Assembly (NCBI GenBank): GCA_947492745.1
Contig: CANLOE010000080.1
Coordinates: forward strand, 1-34,759
Length of the DNA: 34,759 bases
Reading direction: 5' to 3'
Origin: an uncultured Cyclobacteriaceae bacterium
GTDB taxonomy: Bacteria > Bacteroidota > Bacteroidia > Cytophagales > Cyclobacteriaceae
Shown piece after piece: positions 15,480-25,094 of this stretch (position 1 is the first letter of the stretch; each line of letters starts with the position of its first letter). The notes below the pieces were generated by a model, which searched no databases, was not told the DNA's origin, and worked only from the letters and a program-made list of their open reading frames with translations. The position numbers and the translations under genes are program-made.

Positions 15480-17566
15480 CAATACGAACCATGAAACTTT
15501 CTCAGAAACCACTCTATACTGATCAGTAGAAGCAGTAGAAAGAACAGCCATTTCAGATTGATAAGGGGCAAGTAGTTTTCCGAACTGTGGAGTATGGCCT
15601 TGGCCTCTTCAGGCCCCAAGGTTTTTTCCAGTTCGCCCCATTCTTCCAAGGTATGGAATGTGCCTCCGGTATTCTCAGCCAAAGTCCTCAACAAATCAAA
15701 ATCAGCAGTGAGGTTAACATTTTCTATAGAAAGTTTCTTGACGATAAACTGCCCACTGACCTTTTCGGGTTGGCCATTGATCTGTGTCCGGGCCACATAA
15801 TCATAAACCCCTTCTTCCAGATCACTGATGCTATAACGGGTGTTGTTCTCATTCGTGATGAAACTATAGTCCTTGCGCTCTTTGTCCTCATTGCTGATAC
15901 TGATATCGATTTTGTTACCATATACACGTTCATAGAGGTCATTATATACTTCTGTATCGAACACAATATTTTCGGATGTACTGAATTCATTTTGGACGGG
16001 ATAGGCTTTGAACTTACGCCGATCTTCTTTAGAGGATAAGAACTGCACCATTTTGGTCATCAGTTCGTCAAAGCCCTTTGTGTCCTCATTTTTGGCATAC
16101 TCATGCATGCGCCACCTCCAGACCCCTTCTCCCAAAAAAACAGCCCGTTTTGGTGAGGTAGCACTCAGAGCAATCAAAGGCTTCTGAGTGGTGATACTAC
16201 CTACTCTTTGGTACAACAAGGTCTGAGCATCCCCTACGATGACCGGCCTACCGAAAGGGACGGTCAAGGGAGGCAGGTTGTCCAGAAAGGAGCGAAGCTC
16301 ATCGCTGAGTGAAAAATGGTTGAAAGCCGTATTGAAAACACCATTGACTTCATCTTTTTCCTGACGGTTGGCCCGGAGACTGACCACGTCATCGATATTG
16401 TTGAGCAGCGCCAAATCGGATTGGCCCGCAACAAACAGTAGGTAGGCCACTCCCTGTTTTCTATAATCCTGAAACAGGCGGCGGCAGATTCCCTGCTTAT
16501 CCGGGGCCTGATGAAAGATAACCAGGTCGTAAGGGGTCGTTTTGGCCGGGGCTTCATGAATGCCCGGAATATAGAGTTCCAGCTGGTAGTTGGCATTGGC
16601 CTGTAGGGCCGCGGTCATCGCTTTGATATCCGGATGGGGTGCAGGAGCGATAAGCAACAGCTTTTCCTTACCTTCGATAACATCCACATAGGCTTGTTTG
16701 CTGTTGTTATCTGCTAAAAACTCATCAGACAGCAGTTCCACATTGACCTCATAGCGCTGTACGCCTTTTTGCTCTGCGGCTATATAGAATTCTACAGGTG
16801 TAATACCATTATCCTCTTCAAAAGTAATTCGTTGTGAGGATAGTGTTTTGCCGCCTTGGCTCACAGTAACCCTTACCTGCTGACCTTCATATCCTTTGTT
16901 GATCACTTCGGCAATCAGAGGGAATCGATTTCCCTGATAGGATATCTTGTTATATACTAAGTTTTTAATGGAAATATCAGACTTGGGCAAGGTATCTCCT
17001 ATGCCTACAGTATGAATGTCGAAATGATAGTTTTTAAAAGCCGGCGAGGTACCTGCGTTATAGATGCCATCCGAGATCAGTATGACTTTGGCCAGATTAC
17101 GGCCTTCATAATCGTTCTGAACGTATTGTATACCTTGAACAAGGTCTGTCTTTTCTGTAGTAAAAGAAATGTCCTCCAAAAGAACAGGACGAGCTTGGTC
17201 CAAAGTCCTGAACTCAGTGGTAAAGCCCTGTTCAACAAGTACAGCCGCTAGGCTACCGACACGCTCTTTAAGGGACGTGAGTGTAGTACTATCATTGATA
17301 GCTGCCAAAGACTGAGAGTTATCGATAGCAAAGACTACTGTAGGTTCTTCCGTATTGTAAGTGTTCTGTTTGAGGAAAGGGCCTATCAAAAGGGCTGACA
17401 ACAGACTTACCACAACAAACCTCATGGCGGTAAGTAGGTAATGCACCCGAATACTCCAGGGCCCTTTTTTAGGATAGTACATCAGGGCAGCATAGGCAGC
17501 ACCGACCAGCAAACAGAGTATCAGGAATCCAGGAGATTTTTCAAAGTACAGGATAGGGTTTTGCAT
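15479..17566 (-). CDS. Membrane-anchored VWA-domain protein
   Basis: 695 aa. Two N-terminal membrane helices (about 13-31 and 43-64) precede a von Willebrand factor A domain (about 75-205) with the metal-site motif D82-x-S84-x-S86 and a second ISDG segment. Beta-rich Ig-like and glutamine-amidotransferase-like segments appear to follow (the 'LVIFHQAP' region near 355 and the 'AVFLGEGVWRWR' region near 470), and a third membrane helix lies near 670-690. Proteins of this build are common in Bacteroidota near Bat or MoxR genes, but none is adjacent here. Molecular role is unknown; a sensor or assembly factor of the envelope is possible. Its stop codon touches the end of a family B repeat. Confidence 0.88.
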   Translation of the reverse strand: MQNPILYFEKSPGFLILCLLVGAAYAALMYYPKKGPWSIRVHYLLTAMRFVVVSLLSALLIGPFLKQNTYNTEEPTVVFAIDNSQSLAAINDSTTLTSLKERVGSLAAVLVEQGFTTEFRTLDQARPVLLEDISFTTEKTDLVQGIQYVQNDYEGRNLAKVILISDGIYNAGTSPAFKNYHFDIHTVGIGDTLPKSDISIKNLVYNKISYQGNRFPLIAEVINKGYEGQQVRVTVSQGGKTLSSQRITFEEDNGITPVEFYIAAEQKGVQRYEVNVELLSDEFLADNNSKQAYVDVIEGKEKLLLIAPAPHPDIKAMTAALQANANYQLELYIPGIHEAPAKTTPYDLVIFHQAPDKQGICRRLFQDYRKQGVAYLLFVAGQSDLALLNNIDDVVSLRANRQEKDEVNGVFNTAFNHFSLSDELRSFLDNLPPLTVPFGRPVIVGDAQTLLYQRVGSITTQKPLIALSATSPKRAVFLGEGVWRWRMHEYAKNEDTKGFDELMTKMVQFLSSKEDRRKFKAYPVQNEFSTSENIVFDTEVYNDLYERVYGNKIDISISNEDKERKDYSFITNENNTRYSISDLEEGVYDYVARTQINGQPEKVSGQFIVKKLSIENVNLTADFDLLRTLAENTGGTFHTLEEWGELEKTLGPEEAKAILHSSENYLPLINLKWLFFLLLLLISIEWFLRKFHGSY

Positions 17567-18276
17567 AGGCCTTCGTTTAACATATAAATTTGCAAATTAT
17601 GAGGCACCCCATCAAGGCAAATCCGTTATTTAGTAACTACTTTAGAAGAAATCGAGTTGACTCCAGAACGGGTCACTAAGTAATAGAAACCAAAAACGGC
17701 CACAAACAAGCATCTGAGTACTGCTGGACAGGAATATAGCAGAAGTACGGCCCTGAAATTTCGCTCATCTCCCTTCTCATTTTTTATTTGCACTAATCGT
17801 TATCCATCGGCAGAGCACATCGGTCTCCAGTTCGGTCATCATTATAAGAAAGACAGAAACCCGTAGAAAAAAGAGCAGGAGCTGAGCTATCCACGAAACC
17901 CATTCGAACCTTGTCCGACTTCTATTTTCCATATAGATCAGCCGGCCGTACAGCAATAATCTCTTCGGCAAAACCACTCATTTTCAAAACTATTTTTGGC
18001 AGACATCATTTTCTGCCGATATTTTTCCAAAAACCATTGAGTGGAAATAAGTAAAATTACCAAACAAGCTTTTTTACTGACATTCAATGAGATAGTAATC
18101 TAAGGAACAGTTATTGTTTAAGAATATTATGCTGTATTTAAACAAAAAAGCTGCCAAAAAAAGCATCATATTCTGCATTTTAATCGCTACGTAGAATAAT
18201 ATTTTGTGTTTAAATTTATTTACATTAGATTTACGAAGTAGCATTTACAGCAAGCTTAAGCAATGCCAAACCGACC
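17567..18276. other. Gene-free stretch upstream of VWA gene
   Basis: About 700 bp with no convincing gene. A reverse frame at 17777-17977 reads a hydrophobic stretch with flanking basic residues, but has no recognisable family and may be chance or a remnant. The promoter of the VWA gene should lie at the left edge, and a promoter-like match for the next forward frame lies near 18203-18233. Confidence 0.5.
18203..18233 (+). promoter_or_regulatory. Bacteroidota-type promoter match
   Basis: TTTG (18203-18206), a 19-bp spacer, then TAGATTTA (18226-18233), compared with the Bacteroidota consensus TTTG-N(19)-TAnnTTTG; five of the six fixed -7 positions match. It would start transcription about 30-40 bp before the ATG at 18277. 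Confidence 0.4.
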
Positions 18277-18732
18277 ATGAAAAGTTATTATGCAAATTAC
18301 ACAATAGGTAGAGTACCCCATTTCGGAGCCGTATGTTCCAGTTCTCATAAACGGACTGCGCATCTCTCGGATACGGACTGTATGGTAGAGGGCTTTATCC
18401 TTTCTGACGAGATTCTTTTCGAGTCTTCTACAGTAGCTTTAGCAGCATATAAAATATCCTCATTCGCTTTTTCCAATGCTCAAAACACCCTTGCCAAATG
18501 GCAATACGAGAAAAATCTATGCGGCCATACCTCGGACACTACCAGTGTATTAACGGAGACCGAGGTTACTTCCTACACCTATATTTCGTCTTACAGCCTA
18601 AGAATACAGGGCTACAAAAGCGAAGATTCTGCTGAATTGAATCCCGATGCAGTCTCAGACTTTTTATGTTGGCATAAGGGAGAATATTCAAAGCGCAACA
18701 ATGATTGCTGTAGATTACCTACTGAGTACTGA
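18277..18732 (+). CDS. Hypothetical protein, uncertain gene
   Basis: 151 aa, rich in Ser, Thr and Tyr with seven cysteines (C20, C35, C82, C130, C143 and C144 among them); no signal peptide, membrane helix or recognised domain. A reasonable Bacteroidota promoter lies 44-74 bp upstream, which is the main support. It stands alone between two gene-poor stretches. The composition is not strongly protein-like, and it may be a chance open frame or a remnant. I do not recognise any family. Confidence 0.35.
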   Translation: MKSYYANYTIGRVPHFGAVCSSSHKRTAHLSDTDCMVEGFILSDEILFESSTVALAAYKISSFAFSNAQNTLAKWQYEKNLCGHTSDTTSVLTETEVTSYTYISSYSLRIQGYKSEDSAELNPDAVSDFLCWHKGEYSKRNNDCCRLPTEY

Positions 18733-19367
18733 ATCTAAGATACACCTAAGTATATTCATGTAAAGTAGCAGTAGGCCAGATAAGCATCCGTAAAGGTTTA
18801 GCTTGGCTTTTCTTATACACCAAATAAAACTTAAAAGCATTTAGAATTGTATTGCCGCCCTGCCACTAGGGCAAGGCATGGAGTATGCGCTATTGAGAGC
18901 GAAAATCAAGTGACATCAAATGGGAATATAGCCTTTTCTTTGAGCATTGTAGCCTAAAGGAACAGGTGTACCTATGATTTCATAACATCAAGAACTAGAG
19001 GGCAGTAACTCTGGTAGAAACAAAACGGAGGCATTCCATTTATAATTCCAGTACTGAATATATTGGTTAATATTCGAATTCTGGAACTGTCCGATTTTTA
19101 GAGGTAGGACAAAACTAGCTAGGGTCCTTTCTGCCCATAGGCAAAAAACGTCCGCATCACTTTCAAATCGGCTTCTATTACTATTTGAAACTTACTTAAT
19201 GAACATCTACTATATGAGTTGAATCCATAGAGTCTGTCCAATGCAGTAGCTAAAATACGCTTTTGAATTCCTAATGCGGACTGTTGTAGAAGGCAGCGGC
19301 ATTACGGGCCACCTACAGAGGACAGATGACGATATCACCTTTAATTCACACCTAAATAATCAAACCC
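18733..19367 (+). other. Gene-free stretch upstream of metalloprotease
   Basis: About 630 bp without a convincing gene, repeat copy or strong hairpin. It should contain the promoter of the protease; I cannot pick one with confidence. Confidence 0.5.
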
Positions 19368-21923
19368 ATGAAGAAAAAACAACTATTCGGGCTAGTGCTA
19401 TGCTCTCTCATCGCCGGTTCACCCAGTTTAATGGCCCAAGATGGCGCCGGAAAGGTGCAAACAAAAGAGATAGATACAAATGGCACCCCATCTTTCATTA
19501 CCTTTCAAAAAACAGATGCCCTTACCAACAAAAACAGCAGCTCGCTGGGACTGTCGCGTTCGCAAGATGCACTGAGAACCTATCTCCCTATGAGCGATGA
19601 TGATAAGTATGTACAACTCAAAAGCAAAAAAGATGCATTGGGTCAAGAACACATCAGATATCAGCAATACCACAATGGATTGAAAGTAGCATTTGGTACC
19701 TATATCGTCCACGGAGATGCACAATCCATCACCGCTATGAACGGGCACTTCATCCCTGTACAAGGCCTGGTAACAACCCCCTCTCTCTCCGAGAAGGAAG
19801 CGCTAAAAAGTGCTCTGACTTTTATCAATGCCTCCAAATATGCATGGGAAGATGCACAAGAAGAGACCTTGCTGAAGCAATTTTCAGGAGACAAAGCATC
19901 AAGTCATTACCCTAAAGGTGAGCTACTTATCTGTGAAGATTTTGAGAGCGGGAGCAAAACGCCCAGATTAGCGTATAAATTTGATGTCTATGCTATGGAG
20001 CCGTTCTCGAAAAATGATATCTATATCGATGCACTGAACGGTGAGCTTTTGCTCAAGAACCCAACTGTCTATGAGCATAACGAACGTGGTGAACAATTGG
20101 AAAAAATGACCGAAATAGGGTCTGTATCATTACTGGTAACTACCGATGCCGCAACCCGTTATAGTGGATCGCAGGCCATCGAAACAGAAGCTTTCAATGG
20201 AGGATACCGATTGAAGGACCTCACCAGAGGCGGAGGTGTACACACTAGAAATATCAACAATGGCAATTCCTTTAACTTTAATAATGGTACTGAGTTTATC
20301 GACAATGATAATAACTGGACTGCGGCAGAATGGGATAATTCAAAATATGACAATGCGGCCCTAGATGCACACTGGGCTTCTGAGATGACCTACGATTATT
20401 ATAAAAATATCCACGGCCGTGACAGCTATGACGGCAGGGGCACCATCATGCTCAATCTCGTGCATGCCAGAACCAATTGGTTCAATGCACAGTGGAGTGG
20501 CACGACAATGCGCTATGGCGATGGACGCGGCAACCCCCTCACTACCCTGGACATCGGAGCGCATGAGATGACTCACGGAGTAACTCAGGAGACAGCCGGT
20601 TTAATTTACAGAAATGAGTCCGGCGCACTTAACGAAGCCTTCAGTGATATATTTGCAGCTACTGTAGAGAACTTCACCGCTTCCGGTAAGCAGGTGTGGC
20701 TAGTCGGAGAAGAAGTCGGCTATATACGCAATATGCAGAATCCCAAAGACAAGGGCCATCCTGATACTTACAGAGGAACCAACTGGAAAACAGGGCCTGC
20801 GGATAACGGAGGAGTACACTCCAATAGTGGTGTTCTGAATCACTGGTTCTACATCCTTTCGGAAGGAAAAGCCAGCACCAATGACAATGGAGATAGCTAC
20901 GATGTCAGTGGTATCACTATAGAAAAAGCGGAAAAAATAGCCTATCGTATGCTGAGCATATACCTGAACCAATCCTCCGGTTATGCCGCTGCGAGAAATG
21001 CAGGAATACAAGCGGCAAAGGACTTCTATGGGGACGATTCCGATGAAGTTATCCAAACGACCAATGCCTTTTACGCTATCGGTGTCGGTGATGCTTATGA
21101 TGGTGGTGGCAATCCACAGACCTGTATCGATAGCTTCCCCTATAGTGAAAGTTTTGAGTCGAATTTAGGAGACTGGGCACAATCCTCCGGTGATGATATC
21201 GATTGGACGCGTGACTCCAATGGAACGCCCTCTAGAGGGACTGGCCCGTCCACAGGTGCTGACGGAGCATTTTATCTCTACACGGAAGCCTCTTCCAGAG
21301 GTCAGGGTTATCCCGGTAAAACTGCCATATTGAATGGCCCATGTTTTGACATCTCCTCACTGAGTGCTCCCGTATTCGAGTTTTCCTACCACATGAACGG
21401 AACAAGTGTTGGCTCCCTGACTTTGGAAGGTAGCGATGATGACGGAGCAACATGGACCAGTTTATGGGAAGAATCGGGCAGTCAAGGTAATAGCTGGAAG
21501 GATGTATCTATTCCGTTTAGCGCGTCAGAAAAGGTGCAGTTCAGGTTCATCGGGGTTACCGGTCCCAGCTGGAGCAGTGATATCTCTATCGACAATCTCG
21601 GTCTGAAGGACGGAAGTACTATAGCCCCCGTCAGTTTCAATGATGGCCTGCGGTCCATCGATGGCACGGATGAGCTTGTAGATCAAGAAGTCAAGATGTA
21701 TCCAAACCCTGCCACCTCTTCTGTGGAAGTGGTCCTCCCTGAACTGGACCATGTAAGCGAAGTCAGGCTAATGTCCATGGAAGGCGCGGTAATGTCAGAA
21801 TTTCATATCGATATCAAGGACAATAAAATCGATATGGATATTTCCTCTTTGGCAAGAGGAGCCTATTTATTGAACATCAAAACAGAAAAAAGAGTGATCT
21901 TGAAAAAACTCTTTAAGCAGTAA
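19368..21923 (+). CDS. Secreted M4 (thermolysin-like) metalloprotease with MAM and type IX sorting domains
   Basis: 851 aa. A signal peptide (1-23, cleaved after LMA-Q or nearby) is followed by an FTP-type inhibitory propeptide (about 60-235). The M4 catalytic domain spans about 245-575, with H399-E-M-T-H403 zinc/catalytic motif, third zinc ligand E423 in GALNEAFSD, and H484 in GGVHSNSG matching the catalytic His of thermolysin. A MAM-like adhesion domain (about 586-745) begins at C586. The C-terminal sorting domain (about 770-851) has the typical M-Y-P-N-P start and a L-A-R-G-A-Y-L-L end, indicating export by the type IX secretion system. All catalytic residues are present, so an active extracellular peptidase is expected. 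Monocistronic, ended by two terminators. Confidence 0.96.
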   Translation: MKKKQLFGLVLCSLIAGSPSLMAQDGAGKVQTKEIDTNGTPSFITFQKTDALTNKNSSSLGLSRSQDALRTYLPMSDDDKYVQLKSKKDALGQEHIRYQQYHNGLKVAFGTYIVHGDAQSITAMNGHFIPVQGLVTTPSLSEKEALKSALTFINASKYAWEDAQEETLLKQFSGDKASSHYPKGELLICEDFESGSKTPRLAYKFDVYAMEPFSKNDIYIDALNGELLLKNPTVYEHNERGEQLEKMTEIGSVSLLVTTDAATRYSGSQAIETEAFNGGYRLKDLTRGGGVHTRNINNGNSFNFNNGTEFIDNDNNWTAAEWDNSKYDNAALDAHWASEMTYDYYKNIHGRDSYDGRGTIMLNLVHARTNWFNAQWSGTTMRYGDGRGNPLTTLDIGAHEMTHGVTQETAGLIYRNESGALNEAFSDIFAATVENFTASGKQVWLVGEEVGYIRNMQNPKDKGHPDTYRGTNWKTGPADNGGVHSNSGVLNHWFYILSEGKASTNDNGDSYDVSGITIEKAEKIAYRMLSIYLNQSSGYAAARNAGIQAAKDFYGDDSDEVIQTTNAFYAIGVGDAYDGGGNPQTCIDSFPYSESFESNLGDWAQSSGDDIDWTRDSNGTPSRGTGPSTGADGAFYLYTEASSRGQGYPGKTAILNGPCFDISSLSAPVFEFSYHMNGTSVGSLTLEGSDDDGATWTSLWEESGSQGNSWKDVSIPFSASEKVQFRFIGVTGPSWSSDISIDNLGLKDGSTIAPVSFNDGLRSIDGTDELVDQEVKMYPNPATSSVEVVLPELDHVSEVRLMSMEGAVMSEFHIDIKDNKIDMDISSLARGAYLLNIKTEKRVILKKLFKQ

Positions 21924-21946
21924 AAAATACTTGTTTTTCTCTTTGT

Positions 21947-21980
21947 GAAGCCGCCTTGATTGATTGGGGCGGCTTCTTTT
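21947..21980 (+). terminator. Terminator 1 after the metalloprotease
   Basis: GAAGCCGCC (21947-21955) pairs perfectly with GGCGGCTTC (21968-21976), with a 12-nt loop, followed by TTTT. It starts 24 bp after the protease stop codon. Confidence 0.9.
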
Positions 21981-21986
21981 GTACTT

Positions 21987-22020
21987 AAAAAAAGGAGCCA
22001 TTTCCATGGCTCCTTTTTTT
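21987..22020. terminator. Terminator 2, symmetrical
   Basis: A perfect 15-bp stem (21987-22001 with 22006-22020) with a TTCC loop; GGAGCCAT flanked by seven A on one side and seven T on the other, so it can work in both directions. It could also end leftward transcription from lipA. The family A repeat starts on the next base. Confidence 0.9.
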
Positions 22021-22189
22021 AACCCAAAATGTCCATTAGAAAATCTATTCCGGACTTAACTGGCTTCAAATCAGTAACTGAATGCATTTTTTGAATTCAC
22101 CGTAGCGGTGCTACGCTGAACCCAAGAAAACGCACTGATGTATTGCCATTTTAGTCCTCATGACGAAGTTCCAACGAACATTTTGGGTT
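22021..22189 (+). repeat. Family A repeat, full length (A3)
   Basis: 169 bp from AACCCAAAATG to CATTTTGGGTT, with central hairpin CGTAGC-GGT-GCTACG. It is about 96% identical to the reverse complement of 2425-2593. It starts exactly where the T-run of the preceding terminator ends. Confidence 0.93.
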
Positions 22190-22374
22190 TAATACTTTCC
22201 ATACACCCCTCGTGTGGACCATACTATAGATTTTCTGTTATGTAATACAATCGAAAACTAAGTTTACACAAGTGTCATATCGGCACTCAACTGAGCTGAA
22301 CAACCTCAATACAAGAGTGCAAGCTCAACATAAAGTATTCCTAATGTTTAAATCCGTTAGGACACCTATCATGT

Positions 22375-23259
22375 CTATATAGGCACGTTCACATGGCGTT
22401 CTGCATGGTAAGAAGACCTGACCAGAGGTCCGGATTCTACGTATTTCAAGCCTCTTTTCAATCCTTCTTCTTTGTAAAGCTCGAATTGATCGGGGTGTAT
22501 AAACTCTGCTACCTCCAAGTGCATCTTCGTAGGTTGTAGGTATTGACCTAAGGTCAGTATGTCAAGACCATTTTCCACCAAATCGTCCATAGCGGTATGG
22601 ACTTCCTCGGGAGTCTCTCCGACCCCAAGCATAATACCGGACTTGGTTCTTTTCCCTTCGGCCTTGGTTCTCTTTATCTGCTCTAGGCTCCTATCGTACT
22701 TTGCCTGTGGCCTCACTCTTCTGTAAAGACTTTTTACGGTTTCCATATTATGGGAAACGACTTCCTGCCCCCCTTCGATCATTCGAAGAAGCGCGTCCCA
22801 ATTTCCTTTTACATCGGGGATAAGCGTTTCAATAGTCGTGCTAGGGCTTAGTTTTTTGGTCTCAATGACCGTTTGGTACCATATTTCAGCACCTCTGTCT
22901 TTCAGTTCATCCCTATTGACAGAAGTGATGACCGCATGTTTTACTTCCATGAGTTTGATGGCTTCGGCCACGCGCTGGGGTTCTTCGGTATCGTACTCAG
23001 GTGGCCGCCCGGTAGCGACCGCGCAAAATGAGCATCCCCGGGTACAGACATTTCCCAAAATCATAAAGGTAGCCGTACCGGCACCCCAGCACTCTCCCAT
23101 ATTTGGGCAATTACCGCTTTCACAAATGGTATGCAACTTGTACTCGTCTACTAACTTCCTGACTTGAGCATATTCTTTGCCCACAGGAAGTTTCACCCTT
23201 AACCAGTTCGGTTTCTTCTTTCTTTTCGCTTCTTCCGCAATTACCGGTAGCTCTATCAT
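22375..23259 (-). CDS. lipA: Lipoyl synthase
   Basis: 294 aa radical-SAM enzyme that inserts two sulphur atoms into protein-bound octanoyl groups to make lipoyl cofactors. The auxiliary cluster cysteines are C46, C51 and C57 ([12 protein letters not shown]); the radical-SAM cluster is C72-x3-C76-x2-C79; the C-terminal R-S-S-Y-H-A motif supplies the serine ligand of the auxiliary cluster. Length and all key residues are normal. The product would serve the E2 partner of the 2-oxoacid dehydrogenase E1 encoded at 27421-29397. The gene follows the outer-membrane-like gene on the same strand after a 70-bp gap. lipB is not in the window. Confidence 0.97.
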   Translation of the reverse strand: MIELPVIAEEAKRKKKPNWLRVKLPVGKEYAQVRKLVDEYKLHTICESGNCPNMGECWGAGTATFMILGNVCTRGCSFCAVATGRPPEYDTEEPQRVAEAIKLMEVKHAVITSVNRDELKDRGAEIWYQTVIETKKLSPSTTIETLIPDVKGNWDALLRMIEGGQEVVSHNMETVKSLYRRVRPQAKYDRSLEQIKRTKAEGKRTKSGIMLGVGETPEEVHTAMDDLVENGLDILTLGQYLQPTKMHLEVAEFIHPDQFELYKEEGLKRGLKYVESGPLVRSSYHAERHVNVPI

Positions 23260-23329
23260 AATAAAATCAGAAATTTTCTACAAAAGTATATAATAATGGT
23301 TCAGAAAACCACGGTGCCCCGCCTCTCTC

Positions 23330-24067
23330 CTACTTGCGTGTGCCATAAAATAATGTGATAAAAGCCGTAGGGAAAATAGCTTTGGGTTCGGTCCCCGAAA
23401 TCAAAGGGATTCTCTGGGTGTAAGCATCCACTAGAAAACCTACTTCGAAACCCGTAACATTATTTTTAAAAGTTCCAAACTCAAAACTCAAACCTGTCTT
23501 TATATTAGCTCCAAATGCTAGTTTTGAGTCCTGTATCCCTTGAAATATCCTACCGGTACCCCAGATTTGGTTAAAAAGATGTGTTCCTGGTTCATAGGGC
23601 AGCGTTTCCGATATATCCACGGTATTACTGGATCTTATCTCGATATAATAGGGTGAGATCACGCCTATACTTGGACCCGCGGCGGCCATGGCAATTATCT
23701 GCACTCCTTGTTGAGGGGCTTTCTTGAAAAGTATCTTATCCCTTCCATATTGCATTCTTACAGCGTAGAGGTAATTGACCTTATCCCAGATAAAAAAATT
23801 ACCCGTACTAGTAGATGGGTACCTTACTTCGAAAGGACTTTTGACATTCATCAACTCAAGGCCGTACGTTTGAAACCATCCTTCGTTGATAGCAACGGAT
23901 TTCTTTAGTACAACACCTCCTATCAAGCCTCCTGAAGTGTTTTTATTGAATCCCCAAATGAATTCGTTTTCATAGGTATAACTGTCTTCCTCTTGTGCGT
24001 ACAATAGATTCGGGGCAATGAACACTCCCATCAGCACAAAAAAAAGATTTTTTTTCAAAGAATACAT
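23330..24067 (-). CDS. Probable outer-membrane or periplasmic protein
   Basis: 245 aa from the ATG at 24067; a TTG six bases upstream is in frame but less likely. A clear signal peptide (about 1-24, ending LLYAQ) is followed by alternating polar/hydrophobic stretches typical of a small beta-barrel, with many Gly and aromatic residues and a final aromatic-rich segment (F-I-T-L-F-Y-G-T-R-K). I do not recognise a named family; similar proteins seem widespread in Bacteroidota. It is divergent from the OsmC gene (73-bp spacer) and lies upstream of lipA on the same strand. Function unknown. Confidence 0.85.
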   Translation of the reverse strand: MYSLKKNLFFVLMGVFIAPNLLYAQEEDSYTYENEFIWGFNKNTSGGLIGGVVLKKSVAINEGWFQTYGLELMNVKSPFEVRYPSTSTGNFFIWDKVNYLYAVRMQYGRDKILFKKAPQQGVQIIAMAAAGPSIGVISPYYIEIRSSNTVDISETLPYEPGTHLFNQIWGTGRIFQGIQDSKLAFGANIKTGLSFEFGTFKNNVTGFEVGFLVDAYTQRIPLISGTEPKAIFPTAFITLFYGTRK

Positions 24068-24140
24068 TGGCAAGTGCTTATTGTATTGATAAATTTAACA
24101 ATTATCAAATAAACGTAAAAGTAATTCATATAGTTTAGCA

Positions 24141-24563
24141 ATGCCAACTATGGAGACAGACCATTCGATGACGGTAGAGTATAATGGAAGCCTTAGAACT
24201 ACGGCTACCCATCTGAAATCTGCCAATAACCTGATTACCGATGCCCCTACCGACAATAATGGCAAGGGTGATTCTTTTTCTCCCACTGACCTGGTCTGCT
24301 CTGCACTGAGCAGCTGTATGATGACCATTATGGGCATCTATGCAGATAGAGAGGGGATAGACATCTCTGGTATGTCCTCCGAGGTCACAAAGGTCATGGC
24401 CAGCGGTCCAAGAAGAATATCCGAAATAAAAGTCCATTTTTCGCATACCGATATCAAAGCCACCGAGCATCAACGTGATATGCTGAAAAAAGTAGCTGAG
24501 CAATGTCCCGTAGCATTGAGTCTCTCTCCGACATTGAAACAGACGCTTTCTTTCGACTTTTAA
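24141..24563 (+). CDS. OsmC-family peroxiredoxin-like protein
   Basis: 140 aa, the usual length. OsmC/Ohr proteins reduce organic hydroperoxides with a pair of cysteines; here C59 (in ALSSCMMT) and C122 (in EQCPVALS) fit the conserved pair, and C53 is an extra cysteine near the first. Glycine/aspartate-rich N-terminal segment and F-S-P-T-D-L are typical. It is cytoplasmic. It is transcribed divergently from the outer-membrane-like gene. The electron donor is not clear; bacillithiol is plausible because a YtxJ gene is next door. The subfamily (OsmC versus the YhfA type) is not resolved. Confidence 0.92.
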   Translation: MPTMETDHSMTVEYNGSLRTTATHLKSANNLITDAPTDNNGKGDSFSPTDLVCSALSSCMMTIMGIYADREGIDISGMSSEVTKVMASGPRRISEIKVHFSHTDIKATEHQRDMLKKVAEQCPVALSLSPTLKQTLSFDF

Positions 24564-24748
24564 GAGACTGATTTGGATATACAGTTAAGCCCTTGTGACA
24601 AAGCTACAAGATAAAATGCGGGTTTGGGTGCAACCAAAAGCTCACCTAAAGTAATCCTCTCCATCCCTTATCCTTAGAAGATTAAAGAGTGGAGCGGAAT
24701 TGGAATCGAACGGTTTTTTTGAAGGGGCTGGATGCAAACATCAAAATG

Positions 24749-25084
24749 TCATACAAATTGCATTAGCTCCTGATAGGTAATTCCCATATGGGATTGATCA
24801 TAGATACACTTACCATCCTTGATGACCAGTACCTGAGGGGATTCATGCGGTACATTAAAAACAGAAGCAATTTCATCGGAGATATCCCTGTTGGCGATGA
24901 GGTCCAGATAATAGGACTGAAGCCCTTGCATTTTGTCATCATCCCATGACCTTTCCAGACGATTGATTGCCATACTGCTGACAGGACAGCGCGTACTATG
25001 CTTAAAAATCAATACAGGCTGCTTTTCCGATATGGACTTTATAGTGTCCAGTTCTTGTAATTTGTTTAGTTGTTGCCACTCCAT
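24749..25084 (-). CDS. ytxJ: Bacillithiol-system redox protein YtxJ
   Basis: 111 aa thioredoxin-fold protein. The active-site segment F-K-H-S-T-R-C-P-V-S-S places a single catalytic cysteine at C33, as in monothiol bacilliredoxin-like YtxJ proteins, which are thought to remove bacillithiol from proteins. The cis-proline region is H-E-S-P-Q-V-L-V-I-K. It lies 10 bp after the basic repeat-protein gene on the same strand, so likely in one transcript. It implies that the organism makes bacillithiol; the biosynthesis genes are not in this window. Confidence 0.92.
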   Translation of the reverse strand: MEWQQLNKLQELDTIKSISEKQPVLIFKHSTRCPVSSMAINRLERSWDDDKMQGLQSYYLDLIANRDISDEIASVFNVPHESPQVLVIKDGKCIYDQSHMGITYQELMQFV

Positions 25085-25094
25085 AGGTTATTCA

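Noticed and set aside
24680-24720. tRNA 3'-end-like sequence on the minus strand (GTTCGATTCC followed by ...CCA)
   Set aside because: The T-stem does not pair, spacing to CCA is two bases short, and no anticodon or acceptor 5' strand is found nearby.
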